This document shows, in pieces, positions 36,176 to 44,393 of a stretch of DNA of 45,410 nucleotides (position 1 is the first letter of the stretch; every line of letters starts with the position of its first letter). Where the stretch lies: assembly GCA_029256035.1 (NCBI GenBank), contig JAQSYR010000002.1:1-45410 (forward strand). The letters run 5' to 3'. Source of the DNA: Anaerocolumna sp. GTDB taxonomy: Bacteria > Bacillota > Clostridia > Lachnospirales > Lachnospiraceae. Both the position numbers and the translations under genes were made by a program. The notes beneath the pieces were generated by a model, which did not search any database, had not been told where the DNA came from, and worked only from the letters and a program-made list of their open reading frames with translations.

Positions 36176-37312
36176 ATGAAAAAGAAAGTAGTAAGTATTA
36201 TGTTATGTGTAGCAATGATGGTAACATTAATTAGTGGGTGTGCTAAAAAAGATACTCAAACTGGAGCTAGTAATGATACAACAGCAGCTACAACAGCAGC
36301 ACAAACGGAAGCCGCTACAAGTGGAGAAGCTTCAAGCGATGATATTTCCATTACTTTTGTTCCTAAATTATCAGGTAATGCATTTTTTGAATCAGCTAAT
36401 ACTGGTGCACAGGAATATGCAGCTAAAGTTGGTGGATATACCGTTAAATATGATGGAAATCCTGAAGCTGCAGTTGCAAACCAAGTAGCAATCATTAACA
36501 ATGCTATTTCTCAAGGAGCAGATGGTATCTGTGTTTCATCTGTAGACGCAACTGGTCTTGATGCAGCCATGAAAAAAGCAATGGAAGCAGGCCTAGCTGT
36601 TGTAACTTGGGACTCTGATGTATCAAATGATGCACGTTCCTTAATGGTTTCTCAGGGAACCCCTGAACAACTTGGTCAAATGTTAGTTGATATGGCAGCA
36701 GAAGGAATGGAAGATCCTTTAGCGGATGACGTAACATATGCTTGGCACTATTCTCAAGCTACCGTTGCTGATCAGAATTCCTGGCAAGTTGCTGGTGAAG
36801 CATATATTGCTGAAAAGTATCCTAACTGGACAAATGTAGCACCAGATAATTATTACAGCGAACAGGATGCTGAAAAAGCAATCTCCGTTGGTGAATCAAT
36901 TTTAACTGCACATCCTGATATTACAGCAATTATTTGTAATGACTCAACTGCATTACCAGGGCAAGCACAAGCAGCTCAGAATCTTGGATTAACATCTGAA
37001 GATGTAGTCATAACAGGTTTTGCTGCACCTAACTCAATGAAAGATTATTGCCGTGCTGGAATTATTGAAAGATGGGGATTATGGGATTGTAAAGTTCAAG
37101 GTGCTATGGGAACTTATCTTGCATACTGGTTAGCTTCAGGTAATACGTTTAAAGTTGGTGATAAAATTGAAATACCTGAAATAGGTACGGTAGAAGTTAT
37201 GCCAAATACAATATTAAATCCAGATGCTTATACAGCTGAAGATTCTGGTGTTGTATTGTTGCCAGAAAGAACAGTATTTGATATTAATAATATGGATAAT
37301 TATGATTTCTAA
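36176..37312 (+). CDS. lsrB: AI-2 binding lipoprotein LsrB
   Basis: LsrB captures AI-2 outside the membrane and delivers it to LsrACD. The 378-aa product has a lipoprotein signal with the lipobox LISGC (Cys22), a Thr/Ala/Ser-rich linker to about residue 55, and a periplasmic-binding fold. Residues aligned with the Salmonella AI-2 ligands are visible: Lys64 in FVPKLSGNAFF, the TWDSD segment (144-148), Asp199-Gln200 in VADQNSW, and Pro261 in ALPGQAQAAQ. Salmonella Ala222 would correspond to Gln263 here. The C-terminal VVLLPERTVFDINNMDNYDF also matches LsrB closely. The start ATG follows GAGGAGG. Confidence 0.93.
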   Translation: MKKKVVSIMLCVAMMVTLISGCAKKDTQTGASNDTTAATTAAQTEAATSGEASSDDISITFVPKLSGNAFFESANTGAQEYAAKVGGYTVKYDGNPEAAVANQVAIINNAISQGADGICVSSVDATGLDAAMKKAMEAGLAVVTWDSDVSNDARSLMVSQGTPEQLGQMLVDMAAEGMEDPLADDVTYAWHYSQATVADQNSWQVAGEAYIAEKYPNWTNVAPDNYYSEQDAEKAISVGESILTAHPDITAIICNDSTALPGQAQAAQNLGLTSEDVVITGFAAPNSMKDYCRAGIIERWGLWDCKVQGAMGTYLAYWLASGNTFKVGDKIEIPEIGTVEVMPNTILNPDAYTAEDSGVVLLPERTVFDINNMDNYDF

Positions 37313-37415
37313 GAGACGTAAGTAATAATTTAATTCAGTTTATAAGTAAAGTATAGATATATTTAAAGATTAAGAATACCGAGAATATATTAATGACTTT
37401 AGTTATATAAATTTG

Positions 37416-37444
37416 GGGGTCTCACTTCATAAAGGTGTGACTCC
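37416..37444 (+). promoter_or_regulatory. hairpin between lsrB and lsrF
   Basis: GGGGTCTCAC (37416-37425) pairs with GTGTGACTCC (37435-37444) with one G-T pair and one mismatch around a 9-nt loop. No T-run follows. It sits in the 168-bp lsrB-lsrF gap and may lower lsrF expression relative to lsrB or protect the lsrB mRNA end. Confidence 0.4.
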
Positions 37445-37480
37445 TAAACTATTAAAGTAGTTGTAAAAGGAGGTAAATGA

Positions 37481-38359
37481 ATGGCAGATTTAGATGGATT
37501 GAAGGTTGCAAAGGATTATCATGTTGGTACATCTTTTGCAAAACAAGGTGGATTCTATGTAAAAGGAATGGCAGATGTAGACTGGGGCATGAAAGCCCGT
37601 TTGGCCAGTATTTTTAAACCAGAAAGTGGTCGTACTGTTATGCTTGCATTTGATCATGGGTATTTTATGGGATCTACAGCAGGACTTGAGAGATTAGATA
37701 TTGTAATTCCTCCTGTTTTAGAACATATTGATGTGCTAATGGGAACAAGAGGTGCGTTACGTACATGTATATCAGCAAGTACAGGAAAAGCGGTAGCCCT
37801 ACGTGTAAGCTGCGGTTCCTCTATATTAGATGATGACCTAAGCCATGAAGTTATTGGAGTTAGTATTGAAGATGCTGTTAGAATGAATGCAGCATGTATG
37901 GCTGTTCAAACTTTCATTGGTGCAGATGGAGAGAAGGACAGTTTAGATAATCTTTGTAAGACTGTTGATGCAGGTATTCAGTATGGTATACCAACAATGG
38001 GTGTTGTTGCTGTTGGAAAGCAAATGGAAAGAACAAGTAGATTCTTTAAGTTGGCGACTCGCATATTACCTGAATTAGGTGCACATATTGTAAAGACATA
38101 TTATTGTGAGGATTTTGAAGAAATTACTGCTGCTTGTCCTGTTCCAATTGTAGTTGCAGGTGGTAAAAAACTGCCTGAAGATGAAGCATTGGAAATGTGC
38201 TATCATGCTATAGCTGAGGGAGCTGCAGGTATTGATATGGGACGAAATATCTTCCAGAGTCTTGATCCTGTTGCTATGGCACAAGCAGTTAATATGATTG
38301 TTCATAAGAATGCTACAGATAAAGAAGCATACGAATTTTTCTTAGATACAAAAAAATAA
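37481..38359 (+). CDS. lsrF: LsrF, thiolase of phospho-AI-2 degradation
   Basis: LsrF is an aldolase-fold thiolase that acts on the isomerised product of phospho-AI-2 and coenzyme A. The 292-aa product starts MADLDGLKVAKDYHVGTSFA and has AFDHG (Asp58-His59), MGTRGALRTC, and the Schiff-base-type lysine Lys205 in AHIVKTYYCEDF, then VAGGKKLPEDEAL and GAAGIDMGRNIFQ. The start ATG 37481 follows AAAGGAGGT. It is the last gene of the rightward lsr unit; in enterics lsrG comes next, but here a terminator follows directly. Confidence 0.92.
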   Translation: MADLDGLKVAKDYHVGTSFAKQGGFYVKGMADVDWGMKARLASIFKPESGRTVMLAFDHGYFMGSTAGLERLDIVIPPVLEHIDVLMGTRGALRTCISASTGKAVALRVSCGSSILDDDLSHEVIGVSIEDAVRMNAACMAVQTFIGADGEKDSLDNLCKTVDAGIQYGIPTMGVVAVGKQMERTSRFFKLATRILPELGAHIVKTYYCEDFEEITAACPVPIVVAGGKKLPEDEALEMCYHAIAEGAAGIDMGRNIFQSLDPVAMAQAVNMIVHKNATDKEAYEFFLDTKK

Positions 38360-38392
38360 GACCATATTTATATTTATCACGCCTAAGGTTTT

Positions 38393-38433
38393 AAAAAATA
38401 GCCTGTTGTTAATTTCCAACAGGTTATTTTTTT
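38393..38433. terminator. bidirectional terminator after lsrF
   Basis: AAAAAATAGCCTGTTG (38393-38408) pairs with CAACAGGTTATTTTTT (38417-38432), 16 bp with one G-T pair. The T-run and matching A-run make it suitable for both lsrF and the convergent lipoprotein gene. The rest of the gap to 38533 is AT-rich without visible content. Confidence 0.9.
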
Positions 38434-38533
38434 ACGTTATTAATGTTTGTTATTTTTTAATAACATAAACTTTACAGGATTTATTGTTTCATTATTGTAT
38501 TATTTTATTCCTTGGTTTTGAACACTATTTTAT

Positions 38534-39784
38534 TTATTCGGGAATCCTTATTTCCCCATCTTCATAAATGTAATCATAAACACTGGTGGTATAAGAGATT
38601 ACACTTTTACTTTGTACATCAAAAAATTCATAATATTTTAGAGTGGTATTTGTCTCACATACTAAAAGGATAGTAGTATTGCTTGCCCAAAGAGGTTCAA
38701 TAATCTTAACTGCAATTCCTAATTTATTTTCTATAAGACGTATTTCACCAAAACCATTGTAATTATAGCTGAACTCAAGTGGATCAAGGTCGGTAAGCAT
38801 TAAGGATTGTGTTTTATCTATTGAAAATACTTTATAAATTACACTACTTGAATTAAGTCTTTTTGCTGTCATTTCATCTACCAGCGGCACCATAAGACTC
38901 CAATTCACTTTATCATTATCATCTATTATGCAAAGGTTTTTACTTGTATTTTTATTATCCCATTTTGCATAATTACTTAAGTAAATCTTTGTTCCATCGG
39001 TAATCATATAACTGTATACCGTTTCTGTTATCCCTTTTCCCTCACCTGCAAAATTATCACGTGAATTGTCTACAAAAACCGTAAAATATGTGTCCTGATT
39101 TACACTATAAATAATATCAGTAATAATGGGGTCCCCTTCCACCGTAGATTGAACAATCCTTAATTGTGATGCAATATTTCTACTTACATTCTCAACAAAT
39201 ATTTGGACCATTTTGCTATTTTCAATTCCTGACGGGGTTATGACAACAGCCCCTTCTTTTGCAGCTTTTTCCATATTGTAATCCGCGTCAAGATTCTTAA
39301 GATCCTCAAAACCATTTGGAGTGGAAGCTGTTATATTTGATTCACCAAGTTCAAATTCTGCATAATAATTTTTATTATCAATTTCTTTAATTACCCGATA
39401 TTTTCCGTTAGTAAACGAATAATCAAACCATGAAAGATCAATGTAAATGGTAGTAGCAGATTGAGGCGAAGCAATATAACCTATGGCATGCCACCCAAAA
39501 TTCTCTGGAAAAGGAATCTGATACCAGGTTCCATCAATTAGCTTTTCTATGGAAAAAGGCTCACCATAAATAGATTCCTTTTCTGTGTTATTTTGAATAA
39601 AACAAGTAATACGCTCAATATCCTTTCCATAAACTTCATACTGAGTAGTTAAAATAATATTACCTGATGTATCAAAATCAGAAATTTTTTTGTCGGATGC
39701 AATTAAGGAATTATCTTTTATGGTACAACCAGATGAAATGATAAGAATAGTTAAAATTAATAATAATTTATATATTTTACTCAT
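38534..39784 (-). CDS. lipoprotein of unknown function with an Ig-like domain
   Basis: The 416-aa product begins MSKIYKLLLILTILIISSGC, a lipoprotein signal with the lipobox ISSGC, so it is probably anchored to the outer face of the membrane. Residues about 40-135 resemble a bacterial Ig-like domain (YEVYGKDIERITCFIQNNT, then EKLIDGTWYQIPFPE). The remaining 280 residues are beta-rich and not recognised; no catalytic motif is visible. The start was put at ATG 39784 after GAGAGGCGG; an upstream ATG at 39838 would bury the signal peptide. It is a single gene converging on lsrF. Function unknown. Confidence 0.72.
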   Translation of the reverse strand: MSKIYKLLLILTILIISSGCTIKDNSLIASDKKISDFDTSGNIILTTQYEVYGKDIERITCFIQNNTEKESIYGEPFSIEKLIDGTWYQIPFPENFGWHAIGYIASPQSATTIYIDLSWFDYSFTNGKYRVIKEIDNKNYYAEFELGESNITASTPNGFEDLKNLDADYNMEKAAKEGAVVITPSGIENSKMVQIFVENVSRNIASQLRIVQSTVEGDPIITDIIYSVNQDTYFTVFVDNSRDNFAGEGKGITETVYSYMITDGTKIYLSNYAKWDNKNTSKNLCIIDDNDKVNWSLMVPLVDEMTAKRLNSSSVIYKVFSIDKTQSLMLTDLDPLEFSYNYNGFGEIRLIENKLGIAVKIIEPLWASNTTILLVCETNTTLKYYEFFDVQSKSVISYTTSVYDYIYEDGEIRIPE

Positions 39785-39818
39785 ATAGCCGCCTCTCATA
39801 ATAGAATTTAGTGGGTGA

Positions 39819-39842
39819 TTGCCAAAATAGGTTGCCAAAATA
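39819..39842. repeat. tandem direct repeat upstream of the lipoprotein gene
   Basis: TTGCCAAAATA occurs at 39819-39829 and again at 39832-39842, separated by GG (a 13-bp period). It lies 35-58 bp upstream of the lipoprotein start on the minus strand, where an activator or repressor might bind. It could also be a chance duplication. Confidence 0.5.
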
Positions 39843-39890
39843 TCCAGTTCTCAGTATATTGAACTATAATTAAAATATACCACAAATATA

Positions 39891-39966
39891 GGTGTCAGGC
39901 ACCATGAACAAATCATGAACAAAATGTTTCTATTTTGTTCATAGTTTGTTCATGGTGCCTGACACC
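39891..39966. mobile_element. REPIN/MITE-like imperfect hairpin element
   Basis: Two 34-nt arms (39891-39924 and 39933-39966) are complementary with two mismatches around an 8-nt loop. The ends are GGTGTCAGGCACC and its complement GGTGCCTGACACC, a repeat I recall as widespread in Firmicutes genomes beside IS200-like REP transposases; that recall needs a search. Inside each arm the sequence ATGAACAAA is nearly duplicated. No transposase gene is nearby, so it would be non-autonomous. It lies in the tex promoter region and could fold in the mRNA leader. Confidence 0.7.
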
Positions 39967-40044
39967 GGTCTTGATTTTAACTGTCTGCAATGGTATTATG
40001 GAAGAGAATGTATGTTAAATTATATGGAACAAAGGAGCAACATA

Positions 40045-42189
40045 ATGGATATATTAAAGCAGCTGCGGGACGAGCTTGGTATTAAATTAGAGCAAGTAGA
40101 AGCTACCGTAAAATTAATTGATGAAGGAAATACCATACCCTTTATAGCCAGATACCGTAAAGAAGTAACGGGTTCATTAAATGATGAAGTATTAAGAAAT
40201 TTGCACGAAAGGCTTCTTTATCTTCGAAATCTGGAAGATAAGAAAGCTAGTGTATTATCAAGCATAGAAGAACAGGGAAAACTGACGGAAGAGTTAAAGA
40301 ACCAGATTTTAGCGGCTACAACACTAGTAGTTGTGGAAGATTTATACCGACCATATCGTCCAAAGAGAAGAACCAGGGCTACCATTGCCAAAGAAAAGGG
40401 ACTAGAACCACTAGCCAATATTATACTATTGCAAATGACGAATCAGCCTATTGAAAAAGAGGCAGCAGCTTTTCTCTCAGAAGAAAAAGAGGTTGTAACA
40501 GTGGAAGAGGCCATTGCCGGTGCAATGGATATAATTGCGGAGAGTATTTCTGATGAGGCTGATTATAGAATTCACATTAGAAAGGTTACTTTTGATGAAG
40601 GAATAATTGCCTCAACCTGCAAGGATGAGAAAGCAGAGAGTGTCTATGAGATGTATTATAATTTTGAAGAGAAGCTGACGAAACTGGCTGGTCATAGAGT
40701 GCTTGCTCTCAATCGTGGTGAAAATGAGAAGATATTGACCGTAAAAATAATGGCGCCAGAAGATAAAATTCTTCTGTATCTCCAAACTAAGACAATTACA
40801 AGAGATAATCCATACACCAACGATATTTTAAAATCAACCATTGAAGATAGTTATAAAAGGCTTATTGCTCCAGCCATTGAGAGGGAAATAAGAAATGATC
40901 TTACGGAAAAAGCCGAAGATGGTGCTATTAAAGTATTTGGTAAGAACTTAGAGCAGCTTCTGATGCAGCCTCCAATTGTGGGACAAGTGGTACTTGGTTG
41001 GGATCCGGCATTTCGTACCGGTTGTAAACTTGCAGTAGTAGATGGAACTGGCAAAGTGTTAGATACTATGGTTATTTATCCGACAGCACCACAAAACAAA
41101 GTGGATGAGGCTAAGAAAAAGGTAAGTGAATTAATCAAGAAATATGGAATATCAGTAATTTCCATTGGAAATGGAACTGCTTCAAGAGAATCTGAATTAA
41201 TCGTTGCAGATTTATTAAAAGAAATGCACAGCCATGTTCAGTACGTTATTGTAAATGAAGCAGGAGCCTCTGTATATTCAGCAAGTAAACTGGCGACGGA
41301 AGAATTTCCAAACTTTGATGTGGGTCAGAGAAGTGCTGCTTCCATTGCAAGAAGATTACAAGATCCTCTGGCAGAGCTAGTTAAAATTGATCCAAAATCC
41401 ATTGGAGTTGGACAGTATCAGCATGATATGAACCAAAAGAAATTATCGGAGGCATTAACCGGAGTCGTTGAAGATTGTGTAAATAAAGTAGGAGTTGATT
41501 TAAATACAGCCTCAGCTTCCCTTCTTGAATACATTTCCGGTATCAGTAAGGTAATAGCGAAAAATATTGTATCCTATAGGGAAGAGAATGGACGATTTAC
41601 GAATCGAAGTCAATTGCTTAAAGTGGCAAAATTAGGACCAAAAGCATTTGAACAGTGTGCTGGTTTTATGAGAATACAAGATGGTAAAAATCCATTGGAT
41701 GCAACCAGTGTTCATCCCGAATCCTATGAAGCAGCTACCAACTTATTAAATAAACTTAACTTTACTTTAACTGATTTAAAAACCGGTGGGCTAGTGAATC
41801 TTTCAAAACTTGTAAAAGATAAAAAAGCAATGGCAGATAATCTGGGAATTGGTGAAATAACACTGATTGACATTATAAAAGAACTAGAAAAGCCAGGTAG
41901 AGACCCTCGTGATGAGATGCCAAAACCAATTTTAAGAACTGATGTTTTAGAAATGAAAGATTTAACAGAAGGTATGCTCTTAAAAGGAACTGTTCGTAAT
42001 GTAATTGATTTTGGTGCCTTTGTAGATATCGGTGTTCATCAGGATGGATTAGTTCATATCTCTCAATTGACAGATAAGAAGTTTGTTAAGCATCCATTAG
42101 ATGTAGTTAGTGTTGGTGATGTTGTAGATGTAAAGGTTATGAGCGTTGATGCTGCCAAAAAGAGGATACAACTTACTATGATCCTTTAG
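40045..42189 (+). CDS. tex: RNA-binding transcriptional accessory protein Tex
   Basis: Tex is a conserved nucleic-acid-binding protein, related to eukaryotic Spt6, that influences transcription. The 714-aa product has the N-terminal Tex domain (EATVKLIDEGNTIPFIARYR), a YqgF/RNase H-like domain (about 320-450, LGWDPAFRTGCKLAVVDGTG and SIGNGTASRESE), helix-hairpin-helix segments (about 490-560, NTASASLLEYISGISKVIAK), and a C-terminal S1 domain (GMLLKGTVRNVIDFGAFVDI). The start ATG 40045 is 7 nt after AAAGGAG (40031-40037). Upstream ATG codons at 39946 and 40012 or so lie in or after the REPIN element and lack binding sites. It is a single gene with its own terminator. Confidence 0.94.
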   Translation: MDILKQLRDELGIKLEQVEATVKLIDEGNTIPFIARYRKEVTGSLNDEVLRNLHERLLYLRNLEDKKASVLSSIEEQGKLTEELKNQILAATTLVVVEDLYRPYRPKRRTRATIAKEKGLEPLANIILLQMTNQPIEKEAAAFLSEEKEVVTVEEAIAGAMDIIAESISDEADYRIHIRKVTFDEGIIASTCKDEKAESVYEMYYNFEEKLTKLAGHRVLALNRGENEKILTVKIMAPEDKILLYLQTKTITRDNPYTNDILKSTIEDSYKRLIAPAIEREIRNDLTEKAEDGAIKVFGKNLEQLLMQPPIVGQVVLGWDPAFRTGCKLAVVDGTGKVLDTMVIYPTAPQNKVDEAKKKVSELIKKYGISVISIGNGTASRESELIVADLLKEMHSHVQYVIVNEAGASVYSASKLATEEFPNFDVGQRSAASIARRLQDPLAELVKIDPKSIGVGQYQHDMNQKKLSEALTGVVEDCVNKVGVDLNTASASLLEYISGISKVIAKNIVSYREENGRFTNRSQLLKVAKLGPKAFEQCAGFMRIQDGKNPLDATSVHPESYEAATNLLNKLNFTLTDLKTGGLVNLSKLVKDKKAMADNLGIGEITLIDIIKELEKPGRDPRDEMPKPILRTDVLEMKDLTEGMLLKGTVRNVIDFGAFVDIGVHQDGLVHISQLTDKKFVKHPLDVVSVGDVVDVKVMSVDAAKKRIQLTMIL

Positions 42190-42256
42190 TTTGCCAAAGC
42201 TTAGAAAGCAATATTATAAATATAAAACTTAAGCCATTAAAATTTAGCAAATTTTA

Positions 42257-42314
42257 AGAAACGTCATATAATACAAGGTAACATAAAAACTTGTGCTATA
42301 TGGCGTTTCTTTTT
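42257..42314 (+). terminator. terminator after tex
   Basis: AGAAACGTCATATA (42257-42270) pairs with TATATGGCGTTTCT (42297-42310) with one G-T pair, and ACAAG (42273-42277) pairs with CTTGT (42290-42294) inside. A T5 tail ends at 42314. The rest of the gap 42190-42533 is AT-rich; no convincing promoter for the next gene was found. Confidence 0.85.
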
Positions 42315-42533
42315 GTCGTTTTCTAAGGAACTACTTATGAGGCTGAAATCAATAATTATTACTATTTACCATGTACTACACATATTAATATACAACAATA
42401 TAATAATTTTAACAGCAGTGGTTACTAGAGATGGTGACTGTACAAAACCCATAGAATGCAACAATGCTACTGTAATATAAAGTTGATAGGGACAAAAACA
42501 ATAAAATATATTCCATTTAAGAGGAGCATTAAC

Positions 42534-43010
42534 ATGGGAAAAAAGGAAATTCACAAATCAAGGAAACCGAAACTTTGTCTGGTATCCTCTTCAGGAGGTC
42601 ACTGGGAACAGTTACAAAGGCTACAACCTTTACTAGAAAAATATGATGGATTTTATGTTTCTGAAAAAACAACCTATAACTGTGGTGCTAATTATACTAT
42701 GCTGCAAACGGACCTAAAAGATATGTGGATGATTCCCAAAATGATATGCAATATGGGTAAAGCAGTTTTTATATGGTTTAGAGAAAAACCTGATTTTGTG
42801 ATTACCACAGGTACTTTAGTGGCATATCCTTTCTATTTGCTGAGTATTCTGTATAGGAAAAAGTTTATTTTTATAGAAAGCTTTTCAAGAATCTATGACG
42901 GAACGAAAGCTGGACGAATGATGTATAAACATGCGGATTTGTTTATCGTTCAGTGGGAAACTTTATTAGAGATTTATCCGAAAGCAGTCTATGGAGGGAG
43001 CATCTATTGA
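42534..43010 (+). CDS. PssD/Alg14-like glycosyltransferase subunit
   Basis: The 158-aa product resembles the Alg14/PssD membrane-anchoring half of a split GT28-type glycosyltransferase used in polysaccharide synthesis. LCLVSSSGGHWEQLQRLQPL near the N terminus is the family's GGH motif, and TTGTLVAYPFYLLSILYRKK includes a likely membrane-associated helix. It ends with IYPKAVYGGSIY. The start ATG 42534 follows GAGGAG; a longer upstream frame was rejected. The stop overlaps the TTG start of the PssE-like gene, which fits two subunits made in equal amounts. Confidence 0.85.
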   Translation: MGKKEIHKSRKPKLCLVSSSGGHWEQLQRLQPLLEKYDGFYVSEKTTYNCGANYTMLQTDLKDMWMIPKMICNMGKAVFIWFREKPDFVITTGTLVAYPFYLLSILYRKKFIFIESFSRIYDGTKAGRMMYKHADLFIVQWETLLEIYPKAVYGGSIY

Positions 43011-43495
43011 TCTTTGTTTGCGCAGGTTCCAGGGAATATCAATTTAACCGTTTATTTCAAAAGATAGATGATTTACTTGAAAAGGGTGTAATTCAGGAAG
43101 AAGTTTTTGCACAGATAGGGGCATCAACATATAAACCAAGGAATTATCAATATAGGAATTACATAAGCAAAGAAGAATATAATCAATGGATGGAAGCAAG
43201 TAGACTGGTTATTACTCATGGTGGTACCGGCTCCATTATTGGGGCTTTAAAAAAAGGCAAAAAAGTAATAGCAGTCACCAGGCTAAGCAAATATGAGGAA
43301 CATGTGGATGATCATCAAAAGCAAATTGTAGACCTATTTACCAGGGAACATTATATCCTAGGAGTTCACGAAATAGAGGAACTAAGGGAAGCACTTGCTT
43401 TAGTGGATGAGAAGTCTACCATACTAAGAAGATTTGAAAAAGAATCCTATATTCTTAACATCATAGAAGAGTTTATTAAAAACAACTATCATTGA
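43007..43495 (+). CDS. PssE/Alg13-like glycosyltransferase subunit
   Basis: The 162-aa product is the catalytic partner half, corresponding to Alg13/PssE. It begins (M)IFVCAGSREYQFNRLFQKID, close to the usual MIFVTVGTHEQPFDRL pattern, and contains ITHGGTGSIIGALKKGKK, the nucleotide-sugar-binding motif, followed by EEHVDDHQKQ. The TTG start at 43007 overlaps the PssD stop (TTGA) and lies 8 nt after GGAGGG. The donor sugar and acceptor are unknown. The pair together make one GT28-like enzyme at the membrane. Confidence 0.85.
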   Translation: MIFVCAGSREYQFNRLFQKIDDLLEKGVIQEEVFAQIGASTYKPRNYQYRNYISKEEYNQWMEASRLVITHGGTGSIIGALKKGKKVIAVTRLSKYEEHVDDHQKQIVDLFTREHYILGVHEIEELREALALVDEKSTILRRFEKESYILNIIEEFIKNNYH

Positions 43496-43505
43496 GGAGA
43501 GAGGA

Positions 43506-44393
43506 ATGAATAAAAGAGTAAAAAATGCAGTTCTTATACCTATGAATATATTGTATAAATTTAATCCGTCTGTCACCTTGAAACTATTGTATCGACTAAA
43601 GACGGGGCGCAGACTAAATCTGAAAAGTCCAAAAACCTACACAGAAAAAATTCAGTGGTTAAAACTAAATTATAAAAGCAAACTTCTTCCTATCTGTACA
43701 GATAAATATACTGTCAGAAAATATGTGAAACACTGTGGCTGTGAAAATATTCTGACAAAGTTGTACTGGTATGGATATGACCCCTCCGCTATACCATTTG
43801 ATGATTTACCTGATCAATTTGTGATTAAAGTAACTCATGGCAGTGGTTTTAATATTATTTGCAAGAATAAGCAGGAACTGGATATCAGTGCAACAACTCG
43901 GGTGCTAAAGAGGTGGTTAACAGAAAAATATCTTCCCTGCTATGGAGAATGGTTTTACGGGGTAATTAAGCCAAGAATTATAGTAGAAGAATATTTAGAT
44001 GATGGAAAAGGTTCTTCTCCCAAAGATTACAAATTTTATTGCTTCCATGGAGAACCAAAGCTAATCAATGTTCATGTAGACAGATTTACAAATCACAAAA
44101 GCATTTTACTTGATGTTAATTGGAACCCTTTAAAGAATATTAAAATGAAAGAAGTTGACAACTCTATTAAAGTTGAAAAACCATCCGAATTAGATGAGTT
44201 GTTAAAGTATGCAAGAATATTATCCAAAGGGTTTCCTCATGTCAGGGTTGATTTATATATTGTAAATTCTAAAATATATTTTGGTGAATTAAGCTTTACC
44301 AGTGATGCAGGTTTTGTAACCATATCACCAATTCAAACGGAAGAGATCATTGGAGAATGGTTAAGGATTCCATCAGGTGGGGGGAACTTATGA
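43506..44393 (+). CDS. TupA-like ATP-grasp protein
   Basis: The 295-aa product matches the TupA-like ATP-grasp family found in polysaccharide gene clusters, some members of which ligate amino acids such as glutamate to cell-wall polymers. It has TYTEKIQWLKLNYKS near the N terminus, DKYTVRKYVKHCG, DQFVIKVTHGSG, PRIIVEEYLDDGKGSSPKDY and, near the C terminus, HVRVDLYIVNSKIYFGELSF with the metal-binding acidic residues. The start ATG 43506 follows GAGAGG. It overlaps the next gene by ATGA. The exact substrate is unknown. Confidence 0.82.
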   Translation: MNKRVKNAVLIPMNILYKFNPSVTLKLLYRLKTGRRLNLKSPKTYTEKIQWLKLNYKSKLLPICTDKYTVRKYVKHCGCENILTKLYWYGYDPSAIPFDDLPDQFVIKVTHGSGFNIICKNKQELDISATTRVLKRWLTEKYLPCYGEWFYGVIKPRIIVEEYLDDGKGSSPKDYKFYCFHGEPKLINVHVDRFTNHKSILLDVNWNPLKNIKMKEVDNSIKVEKPSELDELLKYARILSKGFPHVRVDLYIVNSKIYFGELSFTSDAGFVTISPIQTEEIIGEWLRIPSGGGNL

